A stretch of 47,037 bases of DNA from contig CADCLG010000021.1 of NCBI GenBank assembly GCA_902802305.1, forward strand, positions 1 to 47,037. Reading direction: 5' to 3'. The position numbers and the translations under genes are program-made. This document shows positions 1 to 8,604 of the stretch, piece by piece. The stretch comes from an uncultured Spirochaetaceae bacterium (GTDB lineage Bacteria; Spirochaetota; Spirochaetia; Treponematales; Treponemataceae). How positions within the stretch are numbered: the first letter of the stretch is position 1; the number at the start of each line of letters is the position of its first letter. The notes below the pieces were generated by a model, which was not told the origin of the DNA, made no database searches, and worked only from the letters and a program-made list of their open reading frames with translations.

Positions 1-1416
1 ATCAGTAATTGTTGTTGCGCGAATCGAAAGAACAGAACCTATTCCAGTAATTCCCCGCAGCTGAATTTCGGCACTTAAATCAAAAATTGAAGAGGAAGAT
101 GATGATGAAGTCTGTTCAAAAACTGAATTTAACAGAATTTTTGCTTCCTTTGGCTCTTTTGAAGTCAGGTGAAGTTCTACAAGAGTACGATTTCCATTAT
201 GAATGAATCTTGGAATAATGCTAATGTAATTTCCTGTAAGATAAATAGCATTCATAAATTCAAGAAAATTCTGAACCGTAAGTGATTCATTTTTTATTTT
301 TGCAAAGGAATTGATAATATAATCAATATCAGAAAATAAAGCGCCATCAATTTCCAGTTCATTTGGAACAAGATTTGGCAGTCGGTTATAAACACCGTAA
401 TTACTTACTCTCAGATAAGGAGATTTTCTGTTTCCACAAGAATCGTAATCATCAGGATAAATTTTCTGCCTTATGATTTCAAGCTCAGTCTTAACAAGCC
501 TTGCTGTTCTTTCTCCCTCATTATAAATATCCCTTGCCTTGTTAAAATCAAAGGTTGAAAAAGTGCTCATATCAGGTTTGATTACAATTGTAGCATCTTC
601 ATACATAGCCTGAGTTGTCGTTGCCTGAGCTATAGTTATTGTATTTAAAATTGCAACTGCAGGATTAGAATCATAAACTTCAGGATCATCACGCACCTGC
701 TGGGAAACATCAATTGCAATAATAATCTCATAACCCATTTCTTTTGCAATATTAATTGGAAGATTATATCTGAGCCCGCCGTCCATATAATAATGTCCGT
801 CAATACTAAAAGGCTGAAAAACGCCCGGAATACTCATACTGGCCCTGACAGCTTCGGCAACATCCCCTTTTTCAAGAACAACGGCTTCACCCGTCAGCAT
901 ATCAGTTGTAACAGTTCTAAAAGGAATGATAAGATTATCAAAATCCATATTGGAAGGATATTTTAAAGTAAAACTCTTAAAAAGCTGATAAACGTTTTGG
1001 CCGTTTGAAAGTCCCTTTCCAAGCTTCAAAGACATATCCAGGCCCAAAGTGAGATTTACCATATTATTGTAAATACTATGTTTCTTTAAAATAGATTCAA
1101 AAGGTGAAACTTCGTAATCACTGAATAAGGGAGTCCAGTCTGTATAAGCCATGGTTTCATAAATTTCTGGCAGAGAATAACCGGCACAATACATTCCACC
1201 GACGATTGAACCAAAGCTTGTACCGATTACAATATCAATAGGAATATCCATTCTTTCTATTAATTCTATGACAGGAATTTCAGCAAAACCTTTAGCACCA
1301 CCACCTCCTAAAACCAAAGCAACTTTTGGTCTCTCCTGTGGAGTTTGCTCAGAAAAGAGACTGTATTTTAGAAAAATAAAAATTGCAGATAAAAATATTA
1401 TTTTTCTTATTCTCAT
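1..1416 (-). CDS. Exported patatin-like phospholipase with POTRA-like tail (partial, 3' end outside window)
   Basis: Translating the minus strand from the ATG at 1416 gives 472 open codons with no stop before the window edge, so the C-terminus is missing. Residues 1-22 form a signal peptide. The patatin core is complete: oxyanion loop GGGGAKG (about 37-43), nucleophile elbow GTSFG with Ser67, and the DGG motif with Asp212. This family hydrolyses acyl esters of phospholipids. After about residue 330 a segment around YLTGNYISIIPRF resembles the POTRA domain that links patatin to an Omp85 barrel in PlpD/FplA (type Vd) proteins. The barrel itself would lie beyond base 1. The start is 15 bases downstream of the HD-domain gene stop, so the two are probably co-transcribed. 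Patatin assignment is firm; the type Vd architecture is inference. Confidence 0.9.
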   Translation of the reverse strand, partial: MRIRKIIFLSAIFIFLKYSLFSEQTPQERPKVALVLGGGGAKGFAEIPVIELIERMDIPIDIVIGTSFGSIVGGMYCAGYSLPEIYETMAYTDWTPLFSDYEVSPFESILKKHSIYNNMVNLTLGLDMSLKLGKGLSNGQNVYQLFKSFTLKYPSNMDFDNLIIPFRTVTTDMLTGEAVVLEKGDVAEAVRASMSIPGVFQPFSIDGHYYMDGGLRYNLPINIAKEMGYEIIIAIDVSQQVRDDPEVYDSNPAVAILNTITIAQATTTQAMYEDATIVIKPDMSTFSTFDFNKARDIYNEGERTARLVKTELEIIRQKIYPDDYDSCGNRKSPYLRVSNYGVYNRLPNLVPNELEIDGALFSDIDYIINSFAKIKNESLTVQNFLEFMNAIYLTGNYISIIPRFIHNGNRTLVELHLTSKEPKEAKILLNSVFEQTSSSSSSSIFDLSAEIQLRGITGIGSVLSIRATTITD

Positions 1417-1431
1417 TCTTTCCTAAAAAGC

Positions 1432-2139
1432 TCAGGTATTAAACCACTGAGATGCTGTCTGATCAGCAAGCTGCAGTAAAAGCACCAGTGGATTACTCAA
1501 AAAATTAGAATAATTATACTTTTCACTTTCTGACAAATCAGAAAATCCCATGTGACGGCTTACGGCTTCTAAAACATATCTTTTATGGATATATGAAGGC
1601 ATAATTTCCAGCATCATAAGAACTGATTCGTTTCCATGACCGAGATTTCTAGATTCATTTTTTGTTTTATAAAAAGGCTGCTTTACCCAATTACCGGTAA
1701 TATCCTTTGTATTTCTGTATTCAACGCCATAAAAATTGGTCTTGCAAAAATCATGACACAAAGCAGAAATAAAAATATCCTGAGCAGTGATTTCGTAATT
1801 TTTTGCACCGGGAGAAGTTATAAAATTATCAATTAAAGGTTTTGTAAAAATAAGAGCCTGTTGAATTACTTTTAAGGTATGAAGACTCAGTCCGCCTTTA
1901 AAATTACCATGAAAACGGGTAGAAGCCGGTGCTGTCCAAAAATCTGTCTTATCAAGCCAGTCTTTAAGAGCGGCTGCTTCATCAGCAGATTTTACTATAT
2001 AGTCAATCATTTCAATTATAGTAGGCTTTACTGCTTCCAGAACATAATTTCCATCATCATGAATAGGATTAAACTCGTTAAAAATATCCAGCAATTCCAA
2101 CACATCGGTATAGAGTTCCTGAGTCTGTAATTCGGTCAT
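1432..2139 (-). CDS. HD-domain metal-dependent phosphohydrolase family protein
   Basis: This 235-aa protein has the ligand pattern of the HD superfamily: His87 in the SLHTLK segment, the His129-Asp130 doublet in SALCHDF, and a late Asp226 in QLADQ. A His in AVSRHMG (about 197) could be an extra ligand. HD proteins usually cleave phosphate esters of nucleotides or cyclic nucleotides using bound metals. There is no signal peptide or extra domain, so it should act in the cytoplasm. The substrate cannot be told from the sequence. It is followed after 15 bases by the patatin gene on the same strand, which suggests a shared transcript. Confidence 0.75.
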   Translation of the reverse strand: MTELQTQELYTDVLELLDIFNEFNPIHDDGNYVLEAVKPTIIEMIDYIVKSADEAAALKDWLDKTDFWTAPASTRFHGNFKGGLSLHTLKVIQQALIFTKPLIDNFITSPGAKNYEITAQDIFISALCHDFCKTNFYGVEYRNTKDITGNWVKQPFYKTKNESRNLGHGNESVLMMLEIMPSYIHKRYVLEAVSRHMGFSDLSESEKYNYSNFLSNPLVLLLQLADQTASQWFNT

Positions 2140-2189
2140 AAATCGGTCCTTAAATAAAAAATCATTATATTTTACATCACTTTATCTTC

Positions 2190-3377
2190 TCATTCAAGAA
2201 TTGTTATTTCAACACGCCTGTTTTTTGCCTTTCCTTCAGGACTGGAATTATCTGCTACAGGTTTACTTGCTCCAGAGCCTTTACAAATAAAATTAACTTC
2301 TGGAATACCAAGCTTTACAAGTTCATTAATTACAGAACACGCCCTTTCCAGCGAAAGTGTCATTTCTCCCTTTTCATTGCCTGTATCAGCAGTGTGTCCT
2401 TCCACTAAAAATTGTGATTGCGGCAGTTTTTTGAGCACATCAGCAATTTTTACAAGCTTCTGGCTTTCTCCTTCCAAAAGCTCAGCACTGTCAGGCTTAA
2501 ACTTTAAATCAGAAAGAGACAGCATAATTCCGGCACTTGTTTTCTGGACATCAAAATCTTTAGCAAATTGTGCAATAATTTCATCTTCATTTACAGTCGG
2601 TGGATATTCGGTGAAGAGAGAAATTGTTCCCTTAAAAGTGATTTTATTTCCATCACTATAGGAATATGTTTCTTCCACATAATCTCTAACTACCAGTGCA
2701 TTTCCTGTAGTCTTGCTTACATAAATCGTTGCAGAATGATTACCCGAAGCCGAAATCAGACTTTCATCACCATATTGGTCCACATATTTTGTAGCGCTGC
2801 CATATCTCGTAGCCCATTTTGCAGACAAAAGATAAACCTCCTGCTCGTTATAAACTTCATCACGGAGATAGGTATACTGAACATACATAGGCATACGAGT
2901 AAAAATTCCTTTATTTAAAGGATCTATGGCCCGCTCTGCTTCTGCTTCCCATGAATCACCGGGCTTAATATCTTTTTGAGGAAAGGAAGGAAAACTTCTG
3001 AAGGAAGGATAGCCCCGGTCTTCTATCATACGAAAATGTCCGTCATCAGAAATTGAAAACTCTGAAGGAATAGCTTCATGGATTCCGCCCTTTAAAAATG
3101 AAACTCCCCTTCTCGTATCCTGATTTACATAAAAAGAGCCGTCATATAAAAATCCTCCGTCTGTCTTTTCAGGTACAATAAATGCTTTTATTTCCCGGCT
3201 CATAAGGCCAATATATTTTCCGTTGTCATAGCGACGTAAATCTGTACGTTCAACAAGAGTATAATTCCGGTTTTCGGAAGAAGTAAAGTCTACAGCAGAT
3301 AAAACGGAAGGAAAAAAAACGCATAAACAATTCAGCGCGGTAAATAGCATAAGGATTTTTGATTTTAATTTCATCAT
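2190..3377 (-). CDS. Exported protein with C-terminal OmpA-like peptidoglycan-binding domain
   Basis: The open frame extends to a TTG at 3404, but the ATG at 3377 (or 3374) is preferred because it opens directly into a signal peptide ending near SVLSA, giving about 395 aa. A central region of about 250 residues, rich in beta structure, is of unknown fold. The last 110 residues are an OmpA/MotB domain: FLVEGHTAD, the LSLERACSV helix and the terminal NRRVEI, which carry the residues that normally hold the diaminopimelate side chain of peptidoglycan. It probably sits in the periplasm and ties an envelope structure to the wall. T. pallidum has an OmpA-domain exported protein of similar type; I have not compared the two. 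The GGAG upstream is 14-17 bases away, so the start is not certain. Confidence 0.85.
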   Translation of the reverse strand: MMKLKSKILMLFTALNCLCVFFPSVLSAVDFTSSENRNYTLVERTDLRRYDNGKYIGLMSREIKAFIVPEKTDGGFLYDGSFYVNQDTRRGVSFLKGGIHEAIPSEFSISDDGHFRMIEDRGYPSFRSFPSFPQKDIKPGDSWEAEAERAIDPLNKGIFTRMPMYVQYTYLRDEVYNEQEVYLLSAKWATRYGSATKYVDQYGDESLISASGNHSATIYVSKTTGNALVVRDYVEETYSYSDGNKITFKGTISLFTEYPPTVNEDEIIAQFAKDFDVQKTSAGIMLSLSDLKFKPDSAELLEGESQKLVKIADVLKKLPQSQFLVEGHTADTGNEKGEMTLSLERACSVINELVKLGIPEVNFICKGSGASKPVADNSSPEGKAKNRRVEITILE

Positions 3378-3450
3378 AAGTATTTTACAAACTCCGTGAA
3401 GCAATTATCTTATAAACAGATTATATCATGAAAACTGTTACTGTAAAAAA

Positions 3451-4944
3451 TTAAAATCTAAAATAAATGAAAGGATTATAAGTTGAAGCAATAAGAAGAC
3501 ATATTGAAATTGAAAAGAGCACAAAAGACAGCGCCAGTTCAATCACTTTTCCCCTTTGTCCGTTAAAGATTTTTTTATAAAGAGGCAGAGAAAAAACAAT
3601 TGCTGGAATTATAAAAATGATTTTGCTGCATACATCCGCATGTTCAGAAATATACTGAAGGAAGCCAGGATTTTCGCAGACTTCGGAAACGACACCAGCA
3701 AGAGCTTCAGAAGCGACACCTGAACCTGCACCTGTACCAAATCCGAACATCGCGCACAAAACCTTTTTCAAGAGGGAAAAATCATCAAAACGGAATATAA
3801 TCCAGCCAAAAAGAATAAGAAAAAGTGAAATCACACGAAGAAACAAAGCCGCTGATTTATATGCTGATTTATTCAGTTTACCATTCCAACTGCCTTTATT
3901 TTTTATTGCATCCAGCAGCCTGAACCAAATGTATTTTTCAAAAATCAGCAAGACGGCATAATAAAGGCCCCAGAACACAAAGTTCCAGCTAGCCCCATGC
4001 CAAAAGCCGGTAAAAAGCCAGGTAATCAAAATGTTAAAAATATGACGGACAACTCCTACCCTGTTTCCGCCCAAAGGAATATAAACATAATCACGAAACC
4101 AGACAGAAAGCGTAATATGCCAGCGCCGCCAGAAATCCGTAATCGAAGAAGCGCAGTAAGGATAATTAAAATTGTCAGGAAAAGAAAAGCCAAAAATCTT
4201 TCCAAGACCAATTGCCATTTTGCTGTAGCCGTAAAAATCAAAATAGATTTGAAGGGCGTAAGATATAGCGGCAATCCACAAAAGCGAAACTGGACATTGC
4301 TCAAAATTATCAAAAATCCCATCAGCAGCCACGGCAAGATTGTTTGCCAGAATTACCTTGCAGGCAAGTCCCAATATAAAGGTTTTCAAGCCTTCAATAA
4401 AACCGTCAAAAGATTCACACCGCTCTTTCAGTTCCTTTTCAATTTCAATATAACGCACAATAGGACCGGCAATCAGCTGGGGAAAAAGACAGATATAAAG
4501 TGCCAGCGTAAGGATATTTTTCTGCGGCTCAATTTTTTTTCTGTGCACATCAATCACATAAGACAAGGCCTGAAAAGTATAAAAACTAATTCCAATTGGC
4601 AAAGAAAGTTTCGGCACCATAAAATCAGTTTTAAAAAGGTAATTAAAATTAGAAATCAGAAAGCCCGAATACTTAAAAAAGAGCAGAAAAATAAGATTAA
4701 AGCAAATTGAAATTATAAAAATCGCCTTATTCTGCTTGAGCGCAAAAAAATAATTGCAGATTATCGAAACAAGCATGAGGAAAATATAAAGCGGCTCCCC
4801 CCAGGCGTAAAAAAATAGCGAAGCAATAAACAAAAAAAGATTTCGTAAAAACAGCTTCTGAGGAAAAATACATTTTATAAGAAAATATCCGCCGCAAACC
4901 ACCGGTAGAAAAATAAAAATAAAATATAAACTGCTGAAAACCAT
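3451..4944 (-). CDS. MBOAT-family membrane O-acyltransferase (AlgI/DltB/PatA type)
   Basis: This is a 497-aa, very hydrophobic protein with about ten predicted membrane spans. Conserved MBOAT landmarks are WRRWHITLSVWFRDYVYIPLG (central helix and loop) and WHGASWNFVFWG, which holds the catalytic histidine near residue 317. MBOAT proteins of this clade move acyl (usually acetyl) groups across the membrane for O-acylation of extracellular polysaccharides or teichoic acids. The DHHW/AlgX-like gene at 6505-7737 is on the same strand and is the expected periplasmic partner, although an oppositely oriented ACT-MBL gene lies between them. The acceptor glycan is unknown. Confidence 0.92.
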   Translation of the reverse strand: MVFSSLYFIFIFLPVVCGGYFLIKCIFPQKLFLRNLFLFIASLFFYAWGEPLYIFLMLVSIICNYFFALKQNKAIFIISICFNLIFLLFFKYSGFLISNFNYLFKTDFMVPKLSLPIGISFYTFQALSYVIDVHRKKIEPQKNILTLALYICLFPQLIAGPIVRYIEIEKELKERCESFDGFIEGLKTFILGLACKVILANNLAVAADGIFDNFEQCPVSLLWIAAISYALQIYFDFYGYSKMAIGLGKIFGFSFPDNFNYPYCASSITDFWRRWHITLSVWFRDYVYIPLGGNRVGVVRHIFNILITWLFTGFWHGASWNFVFWGLYYAVLLIFEKYIWFRLLDAIKNKGSWNGKLNKSAYKSAALFLRVISLFLILFGWIIFRFDDFSLLKKVLCAMFGFGTGAGSGVASEALAGVVSEVCENPGFLQYISEHADVCSKIIFIIPAIVFSLPLYKKIFNGQRGKVIELALSFVLFSISICLLIASTYNPFIYFRF

Positions 4945-5013
4945 TTTATATATAATCCTGACAGGTCATTATAACTATATCTTAGCAATCTTAAAAATGC
5001 TATACTTTTCGCT

Positions 5014-6432
5014 ATGAAAAAAACTTATGTAACAAAAATGCCAGATAAGGCAGGTGCTTTTCTTGTGGCCGGAAAAATCATTGCCAGTCATGGAGGCAAT
5101 ATTGTCCGCGTTAATTATAATAAGGCAGTAGATTTGCATACCCTTTTTATTGAAGTCTCTGCTTCAGAAGAAGAACACAGCCAGATTCAAGCTGAGCTTA
5201 CTGAGTGCGGCTACCTTACCGATAGTGACGATGGCGAGGAAAGTCAGATTTTAATGATTGTTCTTACTCTGCCTGATGTAAGCGGGGCCGTAATGCCGGT
5301 ACTGGAAATCTTGCATAAGCACAGCGTAAATATTTCTTACATAAGTTCTCAGGAAAATGGCACAGGCTTTCAATATTTTAAGATGGGGCTGTTGATTGAT
5401 AATACGTCTGAAATCAGCAGCCTGATTGATGAGATTTCAAAGGTTTGTGAAATAAAGATTTTAGATTATGAAGTAACCGACCGCCTGCTCGACGGAACTG
5501 TTTTCTACATTACCTTTGCAAACGAAATGCGAACAATTCTTGAACTGGATCAGGAAACGACAAATCAGGTGCTTGTTCATGCTAATCGTATGATGCAGCT
5601 GCTTGATGAACAAAAAAAATCTCCTTTAAAGACATTTGATTATATAAGACGCTTTGCAAGTTTTGTAAGAGAACGAAAAGGTGAAAACTTTAAACCGGAT
5701 GTTTCTTTTATTACGCTAAATGACAAAATGACTCTCTTTACAATAGAGCCACCTTGTGGCAGCAATACCTATGTTCTGCAAACTGATGATGAGCTTTTGT
5801 TTGTGGACTGTGGCTTTGCCTGCTACCGAAGCGAGATGGTCTCTTTGTTTAAGGAGCTTTTTCACGGTTACTCAACAATTAAAAAGTCGGCATTTATTAC
5901 ACATGGCGACCTGGACCACGTGGGCCTTTTGTCAGAGTTTGACGCTGTTTATATGAGCGGTAACTGCTACGACAATTTTGTACTTGACACAGAAGGAAAA
6001 GCTGATTTTCGTGAGCAGAATCCCTTGCACGAACCTTACTGCCGCCTGAGCAGGATTATTTCAGGCTACAAACCACCAGCTTTAGAAAAATGCATTGTTA
6101 TAGGACGAAGAACTGGCGAAGAAGTACTGGAACCTATAGGCAGACATTTCTTCGGTGGCAAACGCTTCGACTTTTACGAAGGCAAAGGGGGACATATCCG
6201 AGGCGACACCATTATAGTTTGTGATGAACTCAAACTGGTTTTCAGCGGCGACATCTACGTAAATATCAAAGGCTTTTCTGATGAACAAAAAGAATTCAAT
6301 ACACTGGCCCCTTTTCTTATGACTGGCGTTGATTCCGATCCTAAGCTTGCCCGTGAAGCCCGAGATTATCTTGTCAGCAAATACAGTGATTATAGAATAT
6401 GTCCAGGTCATGGAGCTGTAAAGAAATTTTAG
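5014..6432 (+). CDS. ACT-ACT-metallo-beta-lactamase-fold protein
   Basis: The 472-aa protein has two N-terminal ACT-like domains (about 1-70 and 75-150), a helical linker (about 150-230) and an MBL-fold domain (about 230-472). MBL ligand candidates are His297, Asp299, Asp301 and His302 in THGDLDH, His394 in GGHIRGD, Asp413 in FSGD and His466 in CPGHG. The usual second His of HxHxDH is replaced by Asp299, so the set resembles the HxExDH of flavodiiron-type proteins more than that of zinc hydrolases. ACT domains typically bind amino acids or other small ligands, which suggests allosteric control. The TATACT at 5001-5006 ends 7 bases before the ATG and there is no Shine-Dalgarno sequence, so the mRNA may be leaderless. 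The reaction is unknown. Confidence 0.8.
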   Translation: MKKTYVTKMPDKAGAFLVAGKIIASHGGNIVRVNYNKAVDLHTLFIEVSASEEEHSQIQAELTECGYLTDSDDGEESQILMIVLTLPDVSGAVMPVLEILHKHSVNISYISSQENGTGFQYFKMGLLIDNTSEISSLIDEISKVCEIKILDYEVTDRLLDGTVFYITFANEMRTILELDQETTNQVLVHANRMMQLLDEQKKSPLKTFDYIRRFASFVRERKGENFKPDVSFITLNDKMTLFTIEPPCGSNTYVLQTDDELLFVDCGFACYRSEMVSLFKELFHGYSTIKKSAFITHGDLDHVGLLSEFDAVYMSGNCYDNFVLDTEGKADFREQNPLHEPYCRLSRIISGYKPPALEKCIVIGRRTGEEVLEPIGRHFFGGKRFDFYEGKGGHIRGDTIIVCDELKLVFSGDIYVNIKGFSDEQKEFNTLAPFLMTGVDSDPKLAREARDYLVSKYSDYRICPGHGAVKKF

Positions 6433-6504
6433 TAAGACTCGTTTTATGACTTTCTGGCATTACCAGCAGCGCTTGCATTAATTATGTCCTTTCAATTATT
6501 GAAA

Positions 6505-7737
6505 TTATCTTCTGAATCCCAGCGAACTTATATTCCCGATTATTACCATTTTTGAAATATTATTTTCCGTCATGTAGCTCTGTGCATCTATGCGCTGACC
6601 GTATTGCTTTCTGTAATATCTGAAGTCCAGAACATGAGTTTTGTTGTAGTGACTGGCAATCAGTTCATTTACAGAATTAGTAAAGGAAGTTCCCAGAATC
6701 AAAAGATTTTCTTTTTCAGGCTGATTAAAATCATAAACAACCTTTGCCCAGTCATCGCCATAATACATTCCGTAATGATTTGCGTAGGTTTTATGAGGAA
6801 AATCTTCATCAGAAACATAATAAGAACGATATCCGTATTCTTTTTCTTCATCATTTACATAAGTTTTATAGGGCGGAAGATTATATTCATAAACGGTAAA
6901 CTTTTCGGTGGCACAACGCAAGAGATTGTCACGAGCAAGTGAACCGTTATAAACTGTATCATAAACGTGAATACCAGTCGGCACCAGCAGTTCAACTTCT
7001 TGACCTTCCAACATTTTCATTATTTTTGTATAGCCGATATATGAGCCGTAATAATTCCAATGGTGATCAGTCTGATAAAAATATTTTTTGTACTCTTCAA
7101 AGGAATTATAAGAAAGGCAGTCATAGCCGGTCATGGGCATCTGTTTTTTTATGTAATCAAAGGCATTGTATTTTTTTAAATCATTAAAATCTGTAGCTTC
7201 GGAATTGTATATAAAAAACAAGTATTTTGGATAAGTCACAGCAGCAAGCATAGCCGGATCGTAAAGTTCAAAACAGTATTCTTCGGGTGCATGGGGCTTT
7301 TCGACAATATAACCTGAATCATCTAATTTATAAAGTTTATTTGCGACAACTTCTTTGTAAGTATAATGAGGTGTATTTTCAACCTGAACTACAGACAGAT
7401 TTTCAGTCGATTCATCAGTTACTGGCATTTCTGCATTTTTATTATTTATATTGGAAAAAGCACCTGTTAAATGATTAAAAAACTGCTTCACCCCATATTT
7501 AATCTGAATTGAAAATAAAAACTGGTCTCCTATTGAAGCTTCCATCTGTTTTTGATAAGTGCCGTCTGCAAAATCTCGCATACTGAATGATGGAATCTTT
7601 TGTAAAGTTCTGTTTTCTTCAATAGATATTTCTTTCTGCGGTCTAAAAATTATTGAATAAAAAAATCCTAATACACAAAAAATCAAAAGAAGAAAAATAA
7701 TTTTTGCGATGCTGGACTTAAAGGACTCTTTTTTCAT
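6505..7737 (-). CDS. DHHW/AlgX-like membrane-anchored SGNH-type protein, partner of the MBOAT
   Basis: The frame is open to a TTG at 7776, but the ATG at 7737 is preferred because it starts just before the single membrane span (KIIFLLLIFCVLGFFYSIIF). This gives about 410 aa with a large extracytoplasmic domain. The signature TDHHWNYYG (about residue 220) is the DHHW/AlgX catalytic Asp-His motif, and a late GTSFTNS supplies the SGNH-type serine. Proteins of this family work with MBOAT acyltransferases, passing acyl groups to polysaccharide. The MBOAT at 3451-4944 is on the same strand about 1.6 kb away. The gene converges with the ACT-MBL gene. Confidence 0.82.
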   Translation of the reverse strand: MKKESFKSSIAKIIFLLLIFCVLGFFYSIIFRPQKEISIEENRTLQKIPSFSMRDFADGTYQKQMEASIGDQFLFSIQIKYGVKQFFNHLTGAFSNINNKNAEMPVTDESTENLSVVQVENTPHYTYKEVVANKLYKLDDSGYIVEKPHAPEEYCFELYDPAMLAAVTYPKYLFFIYNSEATDFNDLKKYNAFDYIKKQMPMTGYDCLSYNSFEEYKKYFYQTDHHWNYYGSYIGYTKIMKMLEGQEVELLVPTGIHVYDTVYNGSLARDNLLRCATEKFTVYEYNLPPYKTYVNDEEKEYGYRSYYVSDEDFPHKTYANHYGMYYGDDWAKVVYDFNQPEKENLLILGTSFTNSVNELIASHYNKTHVLDFRYYRKQYGQRIDAQSYMTENNISKMVIIGNISSLGFRR

Positions 7738-7797
7738 AAGACAATTTACTATACTTATTTTATCTTTGAATCGCAAGGCATAAAAAAAATCATTTTT

Positions 7798-7841
7798 TAG
7801 TATACAAATCCCAAAAATCTGTTATAATATACTAGTATACT
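7798..7841 (+). promoter_or_regulatory. Promoter region with repeated TAGTATAC and a 12-bp palindrome
   Basis: TATAAT at 7823-7828 is a perfect -10 box. TAGTATAC occurs at 7798-7805 and again at 7834-7841, on either side of the -10. The second copy overlaps the palindrome TATACTAGTATA at 7828-7839. No good -35 is visible at 17 bases, which would suit an activated promoter. Regulation is inference. Confidence 0.55.
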
Positions 7842-7880
7842 ACTTAAAGAAAAATGTAGTAAAAAATTGGAGGAAATGTT

Positions 7881-8411
7881 ATGAAAAAAACATTATTAGC
7901 AACAGTATTTATGGCTGCACTTTTTGCACTCGTTTCTTGTGCTTCAAAAAAAGCTGCAGAAGAAGAAGTTCCAGGAGATTCAAAAGCTAAACTTGAAGCT
8001 CTTGCAGAAGAAGGTGCAATTGACCTTTCAACCTGGCAGACTGTCGACAAGTTTGCAATGAAGTATAATCCAGAAGAATATACTCTTACTTGCAACGGCG
8101 GTGAATATTTCCAGTTCCCTTTACCAGTGGAAATGAATGCAGGTGACTATATTACTGTTCATCTTACAGGCACAAATAATGGTGACACAGGATTCAGAAG
8201 TTGGGTTGTAGACAACAATCAGACTACACTCTCAGATCCACTCTATCTTGATTTCAAAAAAGATGGAGCAGATTATGTAACTGGTGATTTTGACATCACT
8301 TATACACTCAATGCAACTGCACCTGCTTCATTCTTGTTCATCAAGGGACCTCAGTGGGGAACAATGATTGACAAACTCACAATCAAATCTGTAGCTGTTA
8401 TTTACGAATAA
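7881..8411 (+). CDS. Small lipoprotein, possibly a jelly-roll carbohydrate-binding type
   Basis: The 176-aa product starts with a lipoprotein signal peptide, with lipobox ALVSC and acylated Cys20. The Shine-Dalgarno TTGGAGG is strong. The mature part begins with a charged Ala/Glu/Lys linker and continues as a compact domain of about 130 residues with alternating beta strands, including aromatic and glycine-rich stretches (FQFPLPVEMNAGDY, GFRSWVVDNN, FLFIKGPQWGT). This pattern is reminiscent of jelly-roll sugar-binding modules, but I cannot assign a family. It is a single-gene transcript with its own promoter and a strong terminator at 8444-8488. It probably sits on the membrane surface or in the periplasm. 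Confidence 0.8.
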   Translation: MKKTLLATVFMAALFALVSCASKKAAEEEVPGDSKAKLEALAEEGAIDLSTWQTVDKFAMKYNPEEYTLTCNGGEYFQFPLPVEMNAGDYITVHLTGTNNGDTGFRSWVVDNNQTTLSDPLYLDFKKDGADYVTGDFDITYTLNATAPASFLFIKGPQWGTMIDKLTIKSVAVIYE

Positions 8412-8443
8412 TTTCTGATACAGATTTGCAAGACCTAATTATT

Positions 8444-8488
8444 TCCGATGGATTTTGACCAGCACATCAAAGCCATCGGATTTTTTTT
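8444..8488 (+). terminator. Rho-independent terminator after the lipoprotein gene
   Basis: Inverted arms TCCGATGG (8444-8451) and CCATCGGA (8473-8480) are followed directly by eight T residues. The 21-base loop is longer than usual. It lies 33 bases past the stop codon and separates the lipoprotein gene from the dat-ddc unit. Confidence 0.88.
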
Positions 8489-8604
8489 ATTGTTTTTAAG
8501 ACTTTTCTTTATAACGGCTTGCCCTTAAAGGTAATTTCGTGTAAAGTTAATTTCATTATATTTATAAAAACAGCGAAATTGCTGCTTGTAATGGGAGAAC
8601 GTCG

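Noticed and set aside
3997..4710. A 237-aa open frame on the plus strand opposite the MBOAT gene
   Set aside because: It is antisense to a clearly conserved protein, is very rich in Lys, Arg and Asn and has no domain. It is a shadow of the MBOAT coding strand.
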